Shown here: positions 41,632 to 49,803 of the stretch, in pieces
Numbering within the stretch: position 1 is the first letter of the stretch
Layout of the letters: every line of letters begins with the position of its first letter
Assembly (NCBI GenBank): GCA_014650415.1
Contig: BMUX01000002.1
Span: 765,491 to 829,490 of the forward strand
Direction of reading: 5' to 3'
Length of the DNA stretch: 64,000 nucleotides
Source: Streptomyces spiroverticillatus
GTDB taxonomy: Bacteria > Actinomycetota > Actinomycetes > Streptomycetales > Streptomycetaceae
Position numbers and translations under genes: made by a program
Notes under the pieces: model-generated
Seen by the model: the letters and a program-made list of their open reading frames with translations, nothing else
Databases searched by the model: none
Told to the model about the DNA's origin: nothing

Positions 41632-44214
41632 ATGGCCGTACGCATACCGAGACCCGTGCTCGTCGCCACCGCCGCCCTCGCCGGTGCCGCCCTGATCGTC
41701 CCGGCGACCGGCGCCCAGGCCGCCCCCGGCCCCAAGGGGCCGCAGAAGCATGAACGTACCGATGCGGAAAGGGAGTTGAGGGGTCCGGCCGCGCGCACCG
41801 GGGCCGGTGCCGCCGAGCGGGCGCTCGGGGACCTCGGGGTCCGGCACGGCGGCCGGACCGAAGGATTCCCCCGGCGGACGAAGCTGAAGGAGCCCGCGCC
41901 CAACCCGGCCGACAAGTCGATCAAGTTGGGGCTCACGCCGTACCACGCGATAGCGCCGAAGCTGAATGCGCTGCAGAAGCAGAGCGACCGGGTGAGCGTC
42001 GAGCTGGCGGGCAAGTCGGCCGGCGGGCACGACCTGTACCTGGTGACGGTCACCGCGCCGGAGAGCCGCGGGGAGGCCGCGCGGCAGGAGCGGATGCGGG
42101 AATCGATCGAGAATTCCCCGGCGAAGGCGGCCAAGGACCGCGAGATAAAGGCGGATTACAAGACGCCTTTGTTCGTGAACAACAACATTCACGGGAATGA
42201 GTGGGAGGGGACGGACGCGTCCCTGAAGCTCATATCCGAGTTGGCGTCCGCGAAGGACGCGAAGACGAAGAAGCTGCTCGGTGAGAACCGGCTGTACTTC
42301 AATGTCACGGCGAATCCGGACGGGCGGATAGCGGGGACGCGGGCGAATTCCAACGGTTTCGACATCAACCGGGACTTCATCACCGCCACCCAGCCCGAGG
42401 CCCGTGCCATCCGGCAGATCGCCATCGACAAGCAGCCCGCGGTCATGCTGGACATGCACGGGTACGTGAACGGGACGCTGATCGAGCCCACCACTCCCCC
42501 GCACGGCGAGAACTACGAGTACGACCTCTTCCTGAAGAATTCGTACGCGAATGCGCTGGGGATGGAGGCCGCTGTGAACGGGCTGGGCTATACGCCCGCG
42601 AAGGACGGGGTCGACCCGGCCGTCATTCCGTTCCGGGACCAGAAGGAAGGGTGGGACGACTGGCCGCCCATCTTCACCCCGCAGTACATGCCCTTCCAGG
42701 GCGCGGTCGCCACGCACACCATCGAGATTCCGCTCCAGGTCAACAACGAGGAGTACGACTCGCAGCCCGTCGCCGAGCTGCGGCGGCGCTCGGCGATCAA
42801 CACCGACGTCGCCGGTGCGGCCATCAAGGCGGCCATCAACTACACGTCCACGCACCGCACTTCGGTGATCGCCGACCAGATCGAGACCTTCCGGCGCGGT
42901 GCGGCGGGGGCCGAGCAGGTGCCGGTGTCCGAGGAGACCGTGCCGGGCGTTCCGGGCATCGGTCCCGAGGACGTGTACACGACCGAGTTCCCGAGTGCGT
43001 ACGTCATCCCGGCGGGCGGCGACGGGCAGCGGTCCGGTGTCGCGGCGGCGCGGCTCGTCGACCACCTCGTGGCCAATGACGTGAAGGTCGAGCGGGCGCT
43101 GCGCGGCTTTAGGGCGGGCGGCAAGAGCTACCCGGCCGGGTCGTACGTCGTGGACATGAAGCAGCCCAAGCGCGGCATCGCGAATGTGATCCTGGCCGAC
43201 GGGCGGGACATCAGCGCGGACGTCTCCGCGATGTACGACATCTCCGGGTGGAGCCTCGGCCTGCTGTGGGGCGCGAGCGTGGACCGCATCGCGAAGGGGA
43301 CGACGGTCGACGTACCGCGCCGTGGTGTGCACGCCGCTTCGGCGACCGGGTACGTCGCCCCGTGGGGCGACCTCCAGCTCCGGCTGGACGACCCGAAGGA
43401 GATCAGTGCGCTGAACGCGCTGCTCGCGGACGGTGTGAAGGTGCGCCGGGCGGCCGACGGGACGGCGGTCGTGCCGGGTTCGGCACGGTGGAAGGCCGTG
43501 AAGCTGGCGGACCGGTTCGGGGTGGCGTTCCACGCGACGCGCGCCAAGGGGGTCGCTGCGATCGAGCGGACCCGGGTGGCGGCGGCCGTGTCGTCCGGTG
43601 AGCTGTTCGCGCTGCGCGAGATGGGCTTCGACGTGACGCCCGTGTCGACGGACGTGCTGAACGCCGGGTTCGACTGGAAGGGCGTCGGCGCGCTGTACGT
43701 GTCGGCGGACCTGGCGTACGGAGAGCTCAACGCGGCGGCGAAGGCTCGGCTGAATGCCTTCCTGAAGACGCACGGGGTCGTCGGGCTGGGTGCCGACGGG
43801 GCGAAGTTCAACGCCGACGCGAAGTTGATCGGTGCGGTCGCCGTGGAGGGCAACGGCGACGCCAACGGTGTCGTACGGGTCGACAACGCGGCCGGCAGCG
43901 CGGTGACCGGCGGGGCGCCGGGGCACACGTTCGTGTTCTCGCCGCTGTGGTTCACCGGGCTCGGTACGGGCGTCCAGGTGGACCAGTCGTACGGGAAGAC
44001 GGGCGGCAACCCGCTCGTGTCCGGGCACTGGCGTGCGGGCGAGGACGGCAAGGGCGGGCCGAAGGACGCGGCGGGGCAGGCGGCCGTGGTGTCCGGGACC
44101 TCCGCGCAAGGGGCGAAGGTCGTGCTCTTCGGTACGCAGCCGCTGTTCCGGGCGCACCCGAAGGGGGAGTTCGCGCAGGTCGCGCGGGCTCTGTACGTGG
44201 CGTCCGGGGTGTGA
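41632..44214 (+). CDS. Exported M14-family zinc metallopeptidase
   Basis: An 860-aa secreted peptidase. The signal peptide ends near ATGAQA-A (residues 1-31). The catalytic domain shows the zinc ligands His187 and Glu190 in NNNIHGNEWEG and His276 in MLDMHGYVNG. The substrate-binding NPDGRIAGTRANSNGFDINR block lies between, and the general-base Glu is expected further on, for example in THTIEIPLQ. A C-terminal region of about 400 residues is unassigned and includes glutamine-amidotransferase-like strands (EMGFDVTPVSTDVLN). It is a probable secreted carboxypeptidase; ATG 41632 is set by GGAGG upstream and the signal peptide. Confidence 0.9.
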   Translation: MAVRIPRPVLVATAALAGAALIVPATGAQAAPGPKGPQKHERTDAERELRGPAARTGAGAAERALGDLGVRHGGRTEGFPRRTKLKEPAPNPADKSIKLGLTPYHAIAPKLNALQKQSDRVSVELAGKSAGGHDLYLVTVTAPESRGEAARQERMRESIENSPAKAAKDREIKADYKTPLFVNNNIHGNEWEGTDASLKLISELASAKDAKTKKLLGENRLYFNVTANPDGRIAGTRANSNGFDINRDFITATQPEARAIRQIAIDKQPAVMLDMHGYVNGTLIEPTTPPHGENYEYDLFLKNSYANALGMEAAVNGLGYTPAKDGVDPAVIPFRDQKEGWDDWPPIFTPQYMPFQGAVATHTIEIPLQVNNEEYDSQPVAELRRRSAINTDVAGAAIKAAINYTSTHRTSVIADQIETFRRGAAGAEQVPVSEETVPGVPGIGPEDVYTTEFPSAYVIPAGGDGQRSGVAAARLVDHLVANDVKVERALRGFRAGGKSYPAGSYVVDMKQPKRGIANVILADGRDISADVSAMYDISGWSLGLLWGASVDRIAKGTTVDVPRRGVHAASATGYVAPWGDLQLRLDDPKEISALNALLADGVKVRRAADGTAVVPGSARWKAVKLADRFGVAFHATRAKGVAAIERTRVAAAVSSGELFALREMGFDVTPVSTDVLNAGFDWKGVGALYVSADLAYGELNAAAKARLNAFLKTHGVVGLGADGAKFNADAKLIGAVAVEGNGDANGVVRVDNAAGSAVTGGAPGHTFVFSPLWFTGLGTGVQVDQSYGKTGGNPLVSGHWRAGEDGKGGPKDAAGQAAVVSGTSAQGAKVVLFGTQPLFRAHPKGEFAQVARALYVASGV

Positions 44215-44302
44215 CGGACGGTTTGTGAAGGCTGTATGAACAGGGCCGTCACCCGTGGAATAGCCCGCGGCGACGGGCGCTTGATCTCCCTGCAAGCAAG
44301 CA

Positions 44303-45484
44303 ATGAGTGCTGACATCGGGGAGTTGGTCCGCGTGAGCGGGATCGAAGTCAAGGGAACCGTCGCCGCAGGCTACGAGGACGTCCGCGAGGAGTTCGCGGC
44401 CGTCCTGGGCAACCCCGACGAGGGGCCGGACCACTCCGCCCAGCTCGCCGCGTACGTGCGCGGCGAGCTGGTGGTGGACCTGTGGGGCGGGCCGGTGATG
44501 GAGGCGGACTCGCTGACTCCGGTCTACTCCTCCACCAAGGGCGCCGCCTATCTGGTGGTGGCGCTGCTCGTGCAGGACGGGCTGCTGGACCTGGACCGTA
44601 CGGTCGCCTCCTACTGGCCCGAGTTCGGGGCGCACGGCAAGGACCGGCTGACCCTGCGGGACCTGCTGGCGCACCGGGCTGGAGTGGTGGGTGCGGATGC
44701 CGGGTTCACGGCGGAGGAGCTGGCCGACGACCGGATCATCGCGGAACGGCTGGCCGGGCAGGCGCCGTACTGGACGCCGGGGACGCAGGTCGGCTACCAC
44801 GCGTACGTGATCGGGGCGCTGGCCGGTGAGGTCGTGCGGCGGGTCAGCGGGCGCACCATCCAGGAGATCTACGAGGAGCGGGTGCGGGTCCCGTACGGGC
44901 TCGACTTCTACCTGGGGCTGCCGGACGCGGAGATTCCGCGGGTGCTGGACACGCTGCCGATGGCGCCGACTCCCGCTCAGCAGGCGGAGATCACGGCCAA
45001 CCCGGGCAGTGCGCACTCGTTGACCGGGATCGCCTTCAACCTGAACGCCGAGAAGCCGACGGACATCGTCGAGGCGGGGAATTCGTACGCCCTGCGGGCC
45101 AATGGGCAGACGTCGTTCGGCGGGGTCGGCTCCGCGCGGGGGCTGGCCGGGATGTACCGGGCGATCCTCGGGGACGGGGTGGAGCCGCTGCTGACGCCCG
45201 CGACGCTGGCGGACTTCGGGCGGATCCACTCCGACGGGGTCGACCTGGTGGGCGGGGAGCGGTCGGTGTTCGGGGCGGGCTTCTCGGCGCTGTCGGTGGA
45301 GCGGTATCCCGTGCTGGGGCAGGGGACGGTCGGGCACAGTGGGGCCGCGGGGTCGATGGCCTTCGCCGATCCTCGGCAGCGGGTCGCGTACGGGTACGCG
45401 AGGCGGAGGTTCGTGTACCCCGGGGGTGCGGCGCCGGAGAATGTGCACTTGGTGAGGGCGATCGTGCGGGCCGCTTCGGCGTAG
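44303..45484 (+). CDS. Serine hydrolase/esterase, class C beta-lactamase fold (EstB-like)
   Basis: A 393-aa protein without signal peptide. The SxxK motif is SSTK (Ser76, Lys79) in TPVYSSTKGAAYLVV. The Tyr motif is YHAY in VGYHAYVIGALAG, and the third motif is likely HSGAAG in GHSGAAGSMAF. DLLAHRAGVVG is the usual family block. The lack of export and the WGG block (VVDLWGG) are typical of family VIII carboxylesterases. It stands alone between the peptidase gene and repeat copy B. The physiological ester is unknown. Confidence 0.88.
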   Translation: MSADIGELVRVSGIEVKGTVAAGYEDVREEFAAVLGNPDEGPDHSAQLAAYVRGELVVDLWGGPVMEADSLTPVYSSTKGAAYLVVALLVQDGLLDLDRTVASYWPEFGAHGKDRLTLRDLLAHRAGVVGADAGFTAEELADDRIIAERLAGQAPYWTPGTQVGYHAYVIGALAGEVVRRVSGRTIQEIYEERVRVPYGLDFYLGLPDAEIPRVLDTLPMAPTPAQQAEITANPGSAHSLTGIAFNLNAEKPTDIVEAGNSYALRANGQTSFGGVGSARGLAGMYRAILGDGVEPLLTPATLADFGRIHSDGVDLVGGERSVFGAGFSALSVERYPVLGQGTVGHSGAAGSMAFADPRQRVAYGYARRRFVYPGGAAPENVHLVRAIVRAASA

Positions 45485-45549
45485 GGAGGGGGTGGGGGCC
45501 CTCCCCTGGCCGGGGAGGGGGCGGGGACTCCCTCCCCCTCTTCCCTTGC

Positions 45550-45908
45550 CCCCTTGGGCGGCGCTCCCCTCTCCGCCGCCGTCCCCTTGGGCGGCGCTCG
45601 CCTCTCCGCCGCCGTCCCCTTGGGCGGCGGGGCCGCCCCCCGGGGGCGGAACGGGCGGGCAAGGGGGCGGCCCCTCTCGCTCCGGGCCCGCCCCGGTACC
45701 GGCCCCCGCCGCACCTTGCACGCCGGGTGCGCGCAGCCACAGGGCCCTCGGGGCGCCTCCCCGTGCCGGGTAGGTGAAGCTCCGGCCCGCTGGGCCAGGG
45801 GGTCCCCAGCCCCGCCCCTTCACCTAAAGCGCTCGGCCGCGCGGCTGAGTGGGTGGCTGGTCGCGCAGTTCCCCGCGCCCCTGAAGGGGCACGGCAAGAG
45901 CGCGCCCG
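45550..45908 (+). repeat. 359-bp dispersed intergenic repeat, copy B
   Basis: It matches copy A (12976-13334) in length, order and orientation, with scattered substitutions. It starts with two and a half 33-bp units (CCCCTTGGGCGGCGCTCC...), has the same central GC blocks and CACCTAAAGCGCTCGGCCGC, and ends in CGCAGTTCCCCGCGCCCCTG. It sits in the 573-bp gap between the serine hydrolase and ohr. The remaining 45485-45549 and 45909-46004 are GC-rich with no recognisable gene. Confidence 0.85.
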
Positions 45909-46004
45909 GCACAGGACGTCGCGCCCGCGCGACGGAGCCGTGCAGGCGGGGCGGGCCCGTACGGGCAGGGCGGCCCGCAGGGCGGCCGTGTCCTGCGGGC
46001 ATGG

Positions 46005-46040
46005 AGAAGGGGCCGCACTCCCCAACGTGCGGCCCCTTCT
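46005..46040 (-). terminator. Terminator hairpin downstream of ohr
   Basis: A 14-bp perfect stem (AGAAGGGGCCGCAC pairing with GTGCGGCCCCTTCT) with 8-nt loop, 17 nt after the ohr stop on the minus strand. On that strand the 3' arm is followed by CTCCAT with no T-tract. Confidence 0.85.
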
Positions 46041-46057
46041 CACGTACAGCTAGCGCA

Positions 46058-46486
46058 TCAGGCGACCGAAAGCTCGACCTTGATGTTGCCGCGCGTGGCG
46101 CTGGAGTACGGGCAGACCTCGTGGGCCTTCTCGACGAGGGACTTGGCGGTGGCCTCGTCCACGTTCGGGATGGAGGCCGAGATCGCGACCTCCAGGCCGA
46201 AGCCGCCCGCCTCGGTCGAGCCGATGCCGACCTTCGCGGTCACGGTCGAGCCGGTGATGTCGATCTTCTCCTTGCGGGCGACGACACCCAGCGCACCCTG
46301 GAAGCAGGCGCTGTAGCCGGCCGCGAAGAGCTGCTCCGGGTTGGTGCCCGCGCCGCTGCCGCCCATCTCCTTCGGCGGGTTGACAACCACGTCGAGCTTG
46401 CCGTCGTCGGTCGCGACCCGGCCGTCACGGCCGTTCTCGGCGGTGGCGACAGCGGTGTACTTGACGTCGATCTTCTGGATGGACAT
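46058..46486 (-). CDS. ohr: Organic hydroperoxide resistance protein (Ohr/OsmC family)
   Basis: A 142-aa thiol peroxidase that reduces organic and lipid hydroperoxides. The two catalytic cysteines are Cys61 (YSACFQGAL) and Cys125 (AHEVCPYSSATRG), and the NPEQLFAAGYSACF signature is complete. ATG 46486 follows AGGAGGAT. An OhrR (MarR) repressor, the usual partner, is not next to it. It lies 68 bp behind the MDR oxidoreductase on the same strand and may share its transcript, which would link both to oxidative or electrophile stress. Confidence 0.92.
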   Translation of the reverse strand: MSIQKIDVKYTAVATAENGRDGRVATDDGKLDVVVNPPKEMGGSGAGTNPEQLFAAGYSACFQGALGVVARKEKIDITGSTVTAKVGIGSTEAGGFGLEVAISASIPNVDEATAKSLVEKAHEVCPYSSATRGNIKVELSVA

Positions 46487-46554
46487 ACGGGTTGATCCTC
46501 CTGCTTGGTTCGCCAACGGCTCGCGCCCACGCGCCGTGACGGTGTGGGGTGAGC

Positions 46555-47580
46555 TTACTCGCTGAGGGAAACGATCATCTTTCCGGTGTTCTGGCCGCGC
46601 AGCATGCCGAGGAACGCGTCGACGTTGTGGTCGATGCCCTTGACGACGGTCTCGTCGTACTTGAGCTCGCCGGAGCGGATCCAGGCGGAGACCTCCTCGA
46701 CGAACTTCGGCTGGAGGGCGGCGTGGTCGCCGACGAGGACGCCCGTCAGGCGCAGGCGCTTGCCGATGATCGCCATCATGTTGCGCGGGCCCGGGACCGG
46801 CTCGGTCTCGTTGTAGCCGGAGATCGCGCCGCACAGGGTGGCGCGGCCGTGCACGGTGAGGGAGGAGATGGCCGCTTCGAGGTGCTCGCCGCCGACGTTG
46901 TCGAAGTAGACGTCGATGCCCTCGGGGGCGGCCTCGCGGAGCTGCTCGGCGACGGGGGTGGCGTCCTTGTAGTTGAAGGCCGCGTCGAAGCCGTATTCGT
47001 CGGTCAGGAGCTTGATTTTGTCGGCGGAACCGGCGGAGCCGATCACGCGCTTGGCGCCGCGCAGCTTGGCCAGCTGGCCGACCTGGCTGCCGACCGCGCC
47101 CGCCGCGCCGGACACGAAGACCGTGTCGCCCTCCTTGAAGGAGGCCACCTCGAAGAGGCCCGCGTAAGCGGTCAGGCCCGGCATGCCGAGGACGCCGAGG
47201 TAGGTGGAGAGGGGGGCCAGCTCGGCGGAGACCTTGGTGGCGTAGTCCGCCTTCAGGTCCGCGTACTCGCGCCAGCCCAGGTCGTGCAGGACGTGGTCGC
47301 CGACGGCGAAGCGGTCGTCGTTCGAGGCGATGACCTCGCCGACCGCGCCGCCGGTCATCGGCTCGCCGAGCTGGAAGGGCGGGATGTACGACTTCACGTC
47401 GTTCATGCGGCCGCGCATGTAAGGGTCGACGGAGAGGTAGAGGTTCCGGACGAGGACCCGGCCCGGGGCGGGCTCGGAGACCGGGGTCTCGACGAGCGCG
47501 AAGTCCTCCGGGACCGGCCAGCCGTTCGGACGGCGTACGAGGTGCCAGGCGCGGCCGGTGGTGGGGAGAGTGGTGGTCAT
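46555..47580 (-). CDS. NADP-dependent medium-chain oxidoreductase (prostaglandin/leukotriene reductase-like)
   Basis: A 341-aa zinc-independent MDR enzyme. N-terminal YLSVDPYMRGRM and TAYAGLFEVASFKEGDTVFV are family signatures. The Rossmann motif is VSGAAGAVGSQVGQLAK, with AAFNYKD and YFDNVGGEHLE following. Such enzymes (LTB4DH, curcumin/alkenal reductases) reduce alpha,beta-unsaturated ketones or aldehydes with NADPH. The promoter region upstream is AT-rich with a long imperfect palindrome. No regulator lies adjacent, except possibly the uncharacterised divergent gene. Confidence 0.92.
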   Translation of the reverse strand: MTTTLPTTGRAWHLVRRPNGWPVPEDFALVETPVSEPAPGRVLVRNLYLSVDPYMRGRMNDVKSYIPPFQLGEPMTGGAVGEVIASNDDRFAVGDHVLHDLGWREYADLKADYATKVSAELAPLSTYLGVLGMPGLTAYAGLFEVASFKEGDTVFVSGAAGAVGSQVGQLAKLRGAKRVIGSAGSADKIKLLTDEYGFDAAFNYKDATPVAEQLREAAPEGIDVYFDNVGGEHLEAAISSLTVHGRATLCGAISGYNETEPVPGPRNMMAIIGKRLRLTGVLVGDHAALQPKFVEEVSAWIRSGELKYDETVVKGIDHNVDAFLGMLRGQNTGKMIVSLSE

Positions 47581-47629
47581 GGGTGTGCGGCCTCCGGATC
47601 GACGCGGTGGAGCTTGGTACTGATGAAGA

Positions 47630-47659
47630 TTGAGTATCTGGATGAAGCTTGCTCATCAA
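47630..47659. promoter_or_regulatory. AT-rich imperfect palindrome in the MDR promoter
   Basis: A 30-bp imperfect palindrome (starting TTGAGTATC and ending GCTCATCAA) with an inner GATGA/TCATC pair. It stands out against very GC-rich flanks. It overlaps the likely promoter of the MDR gene and resembles MarR/HxlR-type operators in size. This is inferred. Confidence 0.4.
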
Positions 47660-47688
47660 TGTTTGAGATTGTCAAGTAAGTGGGGTGA

Positions 47689-48309
47689 GTGGTTGTGGCG
47701 GGTGGCGTGGCGGGCGGCATGACGGGCGGCGGGGCTCCGGGGCCTCGGTCTCTGGGGCCCCGGGAGTTTCAGCTCGTGCTGTTGCGGAGGATGGCCGATC
47801 ACCAGCCGGGGCTGGTGGAGGACGCCCGGATCGCGATGGGGGTGAGCCTCACCGAGATGCGGGACGTCAACCGTCGCTGGCAGGCGATGGTGCGCTCGCC
47901 CCGGGCGCGCGGGGCCGTGGAGCGCTACCGGTCCGTCCTGGGGCCCGCGGAGGCGGTGGTACGGCGGCGGGTCGGGGACCTGGAGTGCGAGGCATGGCAG
48001 TGGCGGGTGCCGCTCTGGCCGGACCTGCGGCTGGAGGTGATCACCGGCCCGGACGGGGTGGCGTGGAACGAGTGGCTGGTGCGGGCGCCGGAGGCCGCGG
48101 GGCCTGCTCTGCGCACTGCTGCGGACCTCGTGCCCTGGTCGGCGACGGTGGACGAGGTGGCGCGGGCCTTCGCCGCTTTCGGGCCGGTACGGATGCTGGA
48201 CGGCGCGGCGCCGAACCGGGCCCGCCTGTCCCTGACCCTGCCCGACGGGTCCGCCACGGTGGCGGAATTCTCCTGGGGGCTCTTCCAGGAGTTCAGGGAG
48301 GTGCCGTAG
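47689..48309 (+). CDS. Hypothetical protein, conserved actinobacterial type
   Basis: A 206-aa soluble protein, divergent from the MDR gene. The central part is rich in Trp and Arg (DLECEAWQWRVPLWPDLRLE, VITGPDGVAWNEWLVRAPE) and the end is VAEFSWGLFQEFREVP. No motif of known function is recognised. An N-terminal helical segment (PREFQLVLLRRMADHQPGLV) with LTEMRDVNRRWQAMVRSP might pack as a small helical domain. The start is uncertain: GTG 47689, GTG 47695 and ATG 47719 are all in frame; GGGGTGAG is best spaced for 47695. Confidence 0.6.
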   Translation: MVVAGGVAGGMTGGGAPGPRSLGPREFQLVLLRRMADHQPGLVEDARIAMGVSLTEMRDVNRRWQAMVRSPRARGAVERYRSVLGPAEAVVRRRVGDLECEAWQWRVPLWPDLRLEVITGPDGVAWNEWLVRAPEAAGPALRTAADLVPWSATVDEVARAFAAFGPVRMLDGAAPNRARLSLTLPDGSATVAEFSWGLFQEFREVP

Positions 48310-48431
48310 GGCCTCGGGAGGGGGGGTCGGGTTCCTGACGTATCAGCAGTTTCTGGCGTGGCGTCAGATCCCGTACCCCGTGCGGCTCATCCCAGCGCGC
48401 GCCCGCCGCGCGCACCCCGCACGATGCGACT

Positions 48432-49556
48432 ATGACCGTCAGCCTTGAGCAGTTGCGCCGTTGCCATGTCGCCGTCGATCTGGGGGCCGCCAGGACCCGG
48501 GTCTTCGTGAAGGGGCTCGGCCTCGTGGTCGACGAGCCGAGCTGCGCCGCCGTCAACACCCGCACCGGCGCCCTCATCGCGGTCGGTGCGTTCGCGGAAC
48601 AGATGACCGGGCGCACCCCCGACTACATCCGGGTCGCCCGGCCCGTCTCCGGCGGCACCGTCGTCGACATCGAGATGGCCCAGCGGATGCTCCGCAGCCT
48701 CCTCGGCGACAAGCTCCGCCGCCAGTTGCGCCGCAAGCCGGGGCTGCGGGCCGCCGCCTGCACCCCGCACGACGCCGACCCGCTCGCCCAGCGCGCCGCC
48801 GTCGAGACGCTGGTGGGGATCGGGGCCCGCCGGGTGGAACTGGTCGACACCCTCATCGCGGCGGCCGTCGGCTGCGGGCTCCCGGTGGAGCAGCCCTCGG
48901 CCACCATGATCATGGTGTGCGGGGCGGCCACCACCCAGGTGGCGGTGCTCTCGCTCGGCTCGATCGTGGCCGCCGAGCGGATTCCGGTGGGCGGCAACGC
49001 CATCGACCACGCCGTCGTGCAGCACCTGCGGCAGGCGCACGAGCTGATGCTGCCGTCGCAGTCGGTACGTCCGCTGCAACTGGCCCTGCGGTCGAGCGGG
49101 CTGGCGGCGGGCGGGCCCGTGTCGACGGAGATCCACGGGCGGGACGTGGCGACCGGGCTCGCCCGCTCGGTGCACGTGGACACCGCCGCCGTGCAGCGGG
49201 CCATCCACACGCCGCTGACCGCCGTCCTGGACGGCATCGGCAAGATCCTGCGGACCTGCCCGCCGGACCTGGTCGCCGACCTCGGCGAGAGCGGAATCAT
49301 GATGGTCGGCGGGAGCGCGCTGCTGCCGGGGCTCGACCAGATGCTGCGGGACGCGACGGGGATGCCGGTGCGGATCGCGGAGCGGCCGGACGTGTGTGCG
49401 GTGCTGGGGCTGGGGGCGATGCTGGAGGGGCGGATTCAGCCGTTGGCGCTGGATCCGCTGGCGGAGTCGCGGGCGGCGCGGAAGGGGTCGGCGAAGGGGG
49501 CTGCTGCCTCGGCCCCGGCTCCGGCGGAGCAGGCGGAGGCTCACCCGGCGTCGTAG
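48432..49556 (+). CDS. mbl: MreB-like protein Mbl
   Basis: A 374-aa actin-fold protein. The phosphate-1 loop is AVDLGAARTRVFVKG, the TMIMVCGAATTQVAVLSLGS strand is the phosphate-2 region, and the adenosine motif is MMVGGSALLPGLDQMLRD. Streptomyces have a canonical MreB plus this divergent Mbl, which in S. coelicolor works with MreB in spore-wall synthesis. The C-terminus carries an Ala/Ser/Pro-rich tail. CACGAT 6 nt before ATG 48432 suggests a leaderless start. No mreC/mreD genes follow, as expected for mbl. Identification rests on the fold and divergence pattern, with mreB as the only close alternative. Confidence 0.85.
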   Translation: MTVSLEQLRRCHVAVDLGAARTRVFVKGLGLVVDEPSCAAVNTRTGALIAVGAFAEQMTGRTPDYIRVARPVSGGTVVDIEMAQRMLRSLLGDKLRRQLRRKPGLRAAACTPHDADPLAQRAAVETLVGIGARRVELVDTLIAAAVGCGLPVEQPSATMIMVCGAATTQVAVLSLGSIVAAERIPVGGNAIDHAVVQHLRQAHELMLPSQSVRPLQLALRSSGLAAGGPVSTEIHGRDVATGLARSVHVDTAAVQRAIHTPLTAVLDGIGKILRTCPPDLVADLGESGIMMVGGSALLPGLDQMLRDATGMPVRIAERPDVCAVLGLGAMLEGRIQPLALDPLAESRAARKGSAKGAAASAPAPAEQAEAHPAS

Positions 49557-49613
49557 GGGGCCGGTGCCGGGGGTGCGGGCAGAGGGCGGAACCGGGGTGG
49601 CCCGGTATCGGGC

Positions 49614-49672
49614 GGGCCGCCCCCTTGCCCGCCCGTCCCGCCCCCGGGGGGCGGCCCCGCCGCCCAAGGGGG
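49614..49672 (-). repeat. 59-bp inverted fragment of the dispersed repeat, copy C
   Basis: The reverse complement of the central block of copies A and B (CCCCTTGGGCGGCGGGGCCG through GGGCAAGGGGGCGGCCC). It lies within the 247-bp gap between mbl and the GAF kinase. The rest of the gap is GC-rich, with a promoter-like stretch before 49804. Confidence 0.75.
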
Positions 49673-49803
49673 CGAGGGGAGAGAGGGAGAGGGCGGCCCT
49701 CCCCCGGACCCCGCGACCGCACCGGAAACCTGCGCAGGCCCCGCCCCGCTGGTTAAGGTCGTACAAGATCGGCACATACCCGGCGAGAAGGAACCCGAGC
49801 CCC

